Assembly (NCBI GenBank): GCA_002455215.1
Contig: DKKK01000081.1
Coordinates: 3,505 to 12,898 of the forward strand
Direction: 5' to 3'
DNA length: 9,394 nt
Source: Anaerolineales bacterium UBA6668
Lineage (GTDB): Bacteria > Chloroflexota > Anaerolineae > Anaerolineales > UBA6668
Translations under genes and position numbers: made by a program
The notes under the pieces: generated by a model
Database searches by the model: none
Told to the model about the DNA's origin: nothing
What the model saw: the letters and a program-made list of their open reading frames with translations, nothing else
In this document: piece by piece, positions 6,878-9,394 of the stretch
Layout: every line of letters starts with the position of its first letter
Position numbering within the stretch: the stretch's first letter is position 1

Positions 6878-7510
6878 GTGCTGGAAATTGTCGCATTGTC
6901 GTTTTGGGTGTCCGGTTGGGCGTTGCTGTTGGCGTGCCTGATTGGCATCCCACTGGGCACTTGGCTAGGATTATTCCCAGCTCGTCACCAAGTCGTGAAC
7001 TGGTTGATATCCGCGGTCGTTTTTACCGGCATGGGCTTACCGCCGGTGGTAGTCGGATTGGTGGTGTATATGCTCCTGTCGCGTAGTGGCATACTTGGCG
7101 GCTTGGGGTGGCTGTTTACTCCTAGCGGGATGATATTTGCTCAGACAATCTTGGCAACGCCTTTGGTGCTTGGTTTTACCCAATCAGCACTTGAAGGGCT
7201 AGACCCCGACTTGCGCTTGCAAATCCGTAGTTTGGGAGCATCTCGCTGGCAGGAAAGCCTGACTGCCCTGCGCGAAGTGCAAAATGGCTTGTTGGCGGCA
7301 ATTTTGGCGGGTTTTGGGGCAATCATCTCGGAAGTGGGGGCGGTTCTGCTGGTGGGGGGCAATATTGATGGCGCGACTCGGGTGCTGACCACTGCCATTG
7401 TGCTGGAAACGCGCAAGGGAAATTTTGAACTGGCATTGGGGCTGGGGGCTATTTTGCTCAGTTTGGCGCTCACTACCAATTTGCTGGTTTTGCGGTTGCG
7501 TAAAGGCTAA
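6878..7510 (+). CDS. tupB: Tungstate-type ABC transporter permease
   Basis: The product is 210 residues, a small permease with about five membrane segments (roughly 4-31, 42-68, 84-104, 137-160 and 184-206). The TupB-type hallmarks are GLPPVVVGL (53-61), the coupling region LGASRWQESL (119-128), and EVGAVLLVGGNIDGATRVLTTAI near 152-174 followed by LETRKGNFELA. The family carries tungstate (some members molybdate) across the membrane with an ATPase and a binding protein. GTG at 6878 is preferred over an upstream TTG at 6851: it follows the previous stop by 2 bases, has GGGGAA a few bases upstream, and gives the family's usual N-terminus, while the TTG would add nine polar residues overlapping the PLD gene. 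The ATPase gene begins 2 bases after its stop. No substrate-binding protein gene is in the window. Confidence 0.93.
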   Translation: MLEIVALSFWVSGWALLLACLIGIPLGTWLGLFPARHQVVNWLISAVVFTGMGLPPVVVGLVVYMLLSRSGILGGLGWLFTPSGMIFAQTILATPLVLGFTQSALEGLDPDLRLQIRSLGASRWQESLTALREVQNGLLAAILAGFGAIISEVGAVLLVGGNIDGATRVLTTAIVLETRKGNFELALGLGAILLSLALTTNLLVLRLRKG

Positions 7511-7512
7511 CT

Positions 7513-8232
7513 ATGTACCTTTTGCAAGAAATTGCCCATTCTTATCAGGGGCGTTGTGTACTCACCATCCCAGAACTGACCATCCCCAGTGGGCAAGTTT
7601 TAGCGGTTTTGGGGGCGAGTGGGGCGGGTAAGTCTACCTTTTTGCGCTTGCTCAATTTTTTAGAGCCGCCTAGCTACGGGCGATTGTTCTTTCAAGGGCA
7701 AGCCTATAGCCAACAGCCACCTCCCCTGCCTGTGCGCCGCCAAGTGACAATGGTCTTTCAACGGGGTTTGCCTTTGCAATTGAGCGTGTGGCAAAATGTG
7801 GCGTACCCATTGCAATTGCGGGGGCTGGCGGCAGATGAAATTGCTCAGCGAGTGGAGCAAATCTTGGCTAGGGTTGGCTTGCTGGCACTGGCGAGTCAAT
7901 CTGCCAAGCGTTTGTCCGGTGGCGAACTGCAACGTTTGGCGTTGGCGCGGGCTTTGGTACTGCGCCCGCAAGTATTGCTGTTGGATGAGCCGACTGCCCA
8001 CCTAGATGTCAAAAACGTGCAAGTGGTAGAAGGACTCTTGCAGGAGGAACATGCCACCCGCAACGTCACCATTGTCTTGGTGACGCATCAAGTGGCGCAA
8101 GCCAAACGACTGGCACAGCAGGTGGCTTTTGTGCAAGCTGGGCAGTGGTTGGAGTCAACCCCAACTGAACAGTTCTTCCAACAACCCCAACATCCAGCCA
8201 GTGCGGACTATTTGGCTTTGTTTGGTTTGTGA
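7513..8232 (+). CDS. tupC: Tungstate-type ABC transporter ATP-binding protein
   Basis: The product is 239 residues. Walker A is GASGAGKST (34-42), the Q-loop glutamine is Gln83 (VFQRG), the signature is LSGGE (134-138), Walker B is LLLDEP (155-160) followed by the D-loop AHLD (162-165), and the switch histidine is His192 (LVTHQ). All residues needed for ATP hydrolysis are present. It powers the permease encoded directly upstream. The 2-base gap and the AAAGG ribosome site lying inside the end of the permease gene make a tight operon. The proline-rich stretch QQPPPLPVRR (67-76), replacing a more polar loop before the Q-loop, is within normal variation. Assignment to tungstate rather than sulfate or molybdate rests mainly on the permease partner. 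Confidence 0.93.
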   Translation: MYLLQEIAHSYQGRCVLTIPELTIPSGQVLAVLGASGAGKSTFLRLLNFLEPPSYGRLFFQGQAYSQQPPPLPVRRQVTMVFQRGLPLQLSVWQNVAYPLQLRGLAADEIAQRVEQILARVGLLALASQSAKRLSGGELQRLALARALVLRPQVLLLDEPTAHLDVKNVQVVEGLLQEEHATRNVTIVLVTHQVAQAKRLAQQVAFVQAGQWLESTPTEQFFQQPQHPASADYLALFGL

Positions 8233-8269
8233 AATTCTCACCGGCTATTTAGCAACTTTTTCTAAAAGA

Positions 8270-8298
8270 TTGCGTAGAATCTGTTAAATTCGTTTAAA
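8270..8298 (+). promoter_or_regulatory. Candidate promoter of the AIM24-family gene
   Basis: TTGCGT (8270-8275) and TTTAAA (8293-8298) are separated by 17 bases in an AT-rich 89-base gap after the ATPase gene. This would give a leader of about 15-20 bases holding the AGGAG ribosome site. An exact TTGACA at 8307-8312 was not used, because it overlaps the ribosome site. Confidence 0.4.
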
Positions 8299-8321
8299 TA
8301 TTTATTTTGACAGGAGTAATT

Positions 8322-9110
8322 ATGCCAACTAGTCACGTCGTAGATTACAAGATTTATGGTGAAGATTTGCAGTTTGTGGAAGTGGAGCTAGATCCCAATG
8401 AAACAGTCGTTGCCGAAGCCGGAGCCATGATGTACATGACCGAAGGTGTGCAATTTGAAACCAAGATGGGAGATGGTTCAAACCCCGCTGGCGGTTTATT
8501 TGGCGCATTGGGGCAGATGGCAAGCCGTGCCATTACGGGTGAATCGCTTTTTATGACGCATTTTACCAATCGCGGTGGACGCAAAGCATCGGTTGCGTTT
8601 GCCGCCCCTTACCCCGGCACTATCATGGCGATTGACCTAGATGAAGCGCAAGGGGAGTTGATTTGCCAGAAAGACAGCTTTTTGGCGGCGGCTTTTGGCA
8701 CCAATGTCTCTATCGCCTTTAACAAACGGCTAGGAGCAGGTTTATTTGGTGGTGAAGGCTTTATTCTGCAACGCTTGCGGGGGGATGGCATGGCGTTTAT
8801 TCACGCGGGCGGTACCATTGTTGAGAAGCGTTTGCAGGGAGAAACCCTGCGGGTAGATACGGGGTGTATCGTTGCCTTTGAAAAGACCGTCACCTATGAT
8901 ATTCAACGCGCCGGTAATTTGAAATCAATGGTCTTTGGTGGGGAAGGGCTATTTTTGGCAACTTTGAGCGGGCACGGACGGGTTTGGATACAAAGCCTTC
9001 CGTTCAGCCGTTTGGCAGACCGTATTTTAGCCAACGCCCCTTCAACAGGCGGTAAAAGCTCAGATGAAGGCTCTGTGATTAAGGGCTTGGGCAATTTGTT
9101 TCAATCCTAA
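8322..9110 (+). CDS. AIM24 / TIGR00266 family protein
   Basis: The product is 262 residues. Family features in order: [10 protein letters not shown] (30-39), a glycine-rich [21 protein letters not shown] (57-77), [12 protein letters not shown] (94-105), [11 protein letters not shown] (142-152), the [11 protein letters not shown] turn (161-171), [12 protein letters not shown] (176-187), and [12 protein letters not shown] with WIQSLP (204-227). These repeated glycine turns between short strands fit the double-stranded beta-helix fold of the family. No signal peptide or membrane segment is seen, so it is probably cytosolic. The mitochondrial relative Aim24 affects inner-membrane organisation in yeast; the bacterial role is not established, and I assign none. 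The ATG at 8322 is chosen because AGGAG (8312-8316) lies 5 bases upstream. The 89-base gap with its own promoter candidate suggests it need not belong to the transporter operon. Confidence 0.92.
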   Translation: MPTSHVVDYKIYGEDLQFVEVELDPNETVVAEAGAMMYMTEGVQFETKMGDGSNPAGGLFGALGQMASRAITGESLFMTHFTNRGGRKASVAFAAPYPGTIMAIDLDEAQGELICQKDSFLAAAFGTNVSIAFNKRLGAGLFGGEGFILQRLRGDGMAFIHAGGTIVEKRLQGETLRVDTGCIVAFEKTVTYDIQRAGNLKSMVFGGEGLFLATLSGHGRVWIQSLPFSRLADRILANAPSTGGKSSDEGSVIKGLGNLFQS

Positions 9111-9141
9111 TTTACCTAGCGGTTTTGGCAACTAAAAACAT

Positions 9142-9184
9142 GAATTCGGTGCGGGTTTAAATGATTTTCGCCCGCACTGAATTT
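9142..9184. terminator. Long inverted repeat downstream of the AIM24-family gene
   Basis: GAATTCGGTGCGGG (9142-9155) pairs with CCCGCACTGAATTT (9171-9184) over 14 positions (two as G-T wobbles) around a 15-base loop, 31 bases after the stop codon. On the plus strand no T-run follows. On the minus strand the stem is followed within 2 bases by TTTTT, so it may rather terminate leftward transcription entering from the right, or simply protect the mRNA end. Confidence 0.45.
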
Positions 9185-9263
9185 CGCATAGGCAAAACAA
9201 AAATCAGCACCGATACGCTATCTTTGGCAGGGGGACTATTCGACACGTGCCCTGAATGGGAAG

Positions 9264-9290
9264 AGTTAAGGAAGTTAAGGGAGTTAAAGC
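9264..9290. repeat. Three tandem 9-bp repeats (AGTTAAGGN-like)
   Basis: AGTTAAGGA, AGTTAAGGG and AGTTAAAGC lie head to tail at 9264-9290, and a further AGTTAAGTA occurs at 9354-9362. On the other strand the unit reads CCTTAACT. The 9-base period differs from the 11-base period of phosphate-regulon boxes, so replication slippage is as likely as protein binding. Confidence 0.6.
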
Positions 9291-9313
9291 AGTCACGGAC
9301 GGCTTCGGCTCGC

Positions 9314-9342
9314 CTGACCAGACACCTGTCTGGTCCTAAAAT
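9314..9342 (+). promoter_or_regulatory. Candidate promoter with TetR-like operator in the spacer
   Basis: CTGACC (9314-9319), a 17-base spacer and TAAAAT (9337-9342) form a plausible rightward promoter. A perfect 9+2+9 palindrome, GACCAGACA-CC-TGTCTGGTC (9316-9335), fills the spacer and overlaps the -35 box. This is the usual placement and half-site style of TetR-family operators. The controlled gene would lie beyond the window; an ATG at 9376 (M-Y-Y-N-H-N) opens a frame that runs off the end, but it has no ribosome site and is not called as a gene. Confidence 0.55.
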
Positions 9343-9394
9343 AGCTTGTCAGTAGTTAAGTACTATAAAGCACAAATGTACTACAATCACAATA

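Larger units (their letters stand above)
9111..9394. other. Intergenic region without a convincing complete gene
   Basis: After the AIM24-family stop this 284-base stretch holds the inverted repeat at 9142-9184, the tandem 9-mers at 9264-9290, the operator-like palindrome at 9316-9335 and a pair of GTACTA direct repeats (9360-9365 and 9378-9383, 18 bases apart). A 64-codon frame at 9161-9355 exists, but it crosses the repeats and operator and resembles no protein I know. Confidence 0.7.

Noticed and set aside
8307..8312. Exact TTGACA as a -35 element
   Set aside because: It overlaps the ribosome site of the AIM24-family gene, so any matching -10 would lie inside the coding region.
9161..9355. 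64-codon frame in the right intergenic region
   Set aside because: It runs through the tandem repeats and operator palindrome, lacks a good ribosome site, and its KLREL repeat comes from the 9-mers.
1..9394. CRISPR arrays, insertion sequences, tRNA or rRNA genes, phage or toxin-antitoxin genes
   Set aside because: No regularly spaced repeats, transposase motifs, tRNA cloverleaf or such proteins were seen on either strand.

Overview
This is a bacterial window of moderate GC content, densely packed with ordinary metabolic genes. The gene set and protein flavour point most to Chloroflexota (Anaerolineae-like). It includes a short plant/cyanobacterial-type IlvD, an AIM24/TIGR00266 protein, a tungstate-type ABC transporter, Pro/Thr-rich lipoproteins, and a mix of Shine-Dalgarno and apparently leaderless genes. 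The phylum is inferred from general resemblance, because no rRNA or marker gene is present.

Layout. (1) At 3-584 is the C-terminal part of a family 2 glycosyltransferase that enters from outside the window. (2) At 585-697 is a spacer with two inverted repeats built from TGGCAA/TTGCCA half-sites and an extended -10 box, leading into a divergent zinc-containing tRNA-guanine transglycosylase (698-1789). (3) At 1901-3580 is ilvD (dihydroxy-acid dehydratase, branched-chain amino acid synthesis). It ends at a near-perfect bidirectional terminator (3622-3650). (4) Converging from the right on the minus strand is a two-gene unit: a Trm9-like SAM methyltransferase (5095-4361), then a lipoprotein of unknown function (4350-3670). 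(5) At 5096-5214 is a divergent promoter region in which one symmetric ATTATAAT element can serve as -10 for both strands. (6) Rightward from there run moaC (5215-5697), a membrane-anchored phospholipase D-like protein (5733-6875), a tungstate-type ABC permease (6878-7510), its ATPase (7513-8232) and, after 89 bases, an AIM24-family gene (8322-9110). (7) The last 284 bases hold no convincing complete gene. They contain an inverted repeat, three tandem 9-mers and a TetR-like operator palindrome lying in the spacer of a candidate promoter that reads out of the window.

How the genes fit together. The most coherent theme is moaC followed by tupB/tupC-type genes, that is, pterin cofactor synthesis next to uptake of the tungstate (or molybdate) that the cofactor carries. 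No gene for the substrate-binding protein TupA is present. Its usual place directly before the permease is taken by the phospholipase D-like gene, which ends 2 bases before the permease starts.

No CRISPR array, insertion sequence, phage gene, rRNA or tRNA was seen. Nothing here is a clear-cut new system. The best leads are the altered substrate loop of the transglycosylase, the PLD/tungstate transporter linkage, the symmetric divergent promoter, and the operator cluster at the right edge.
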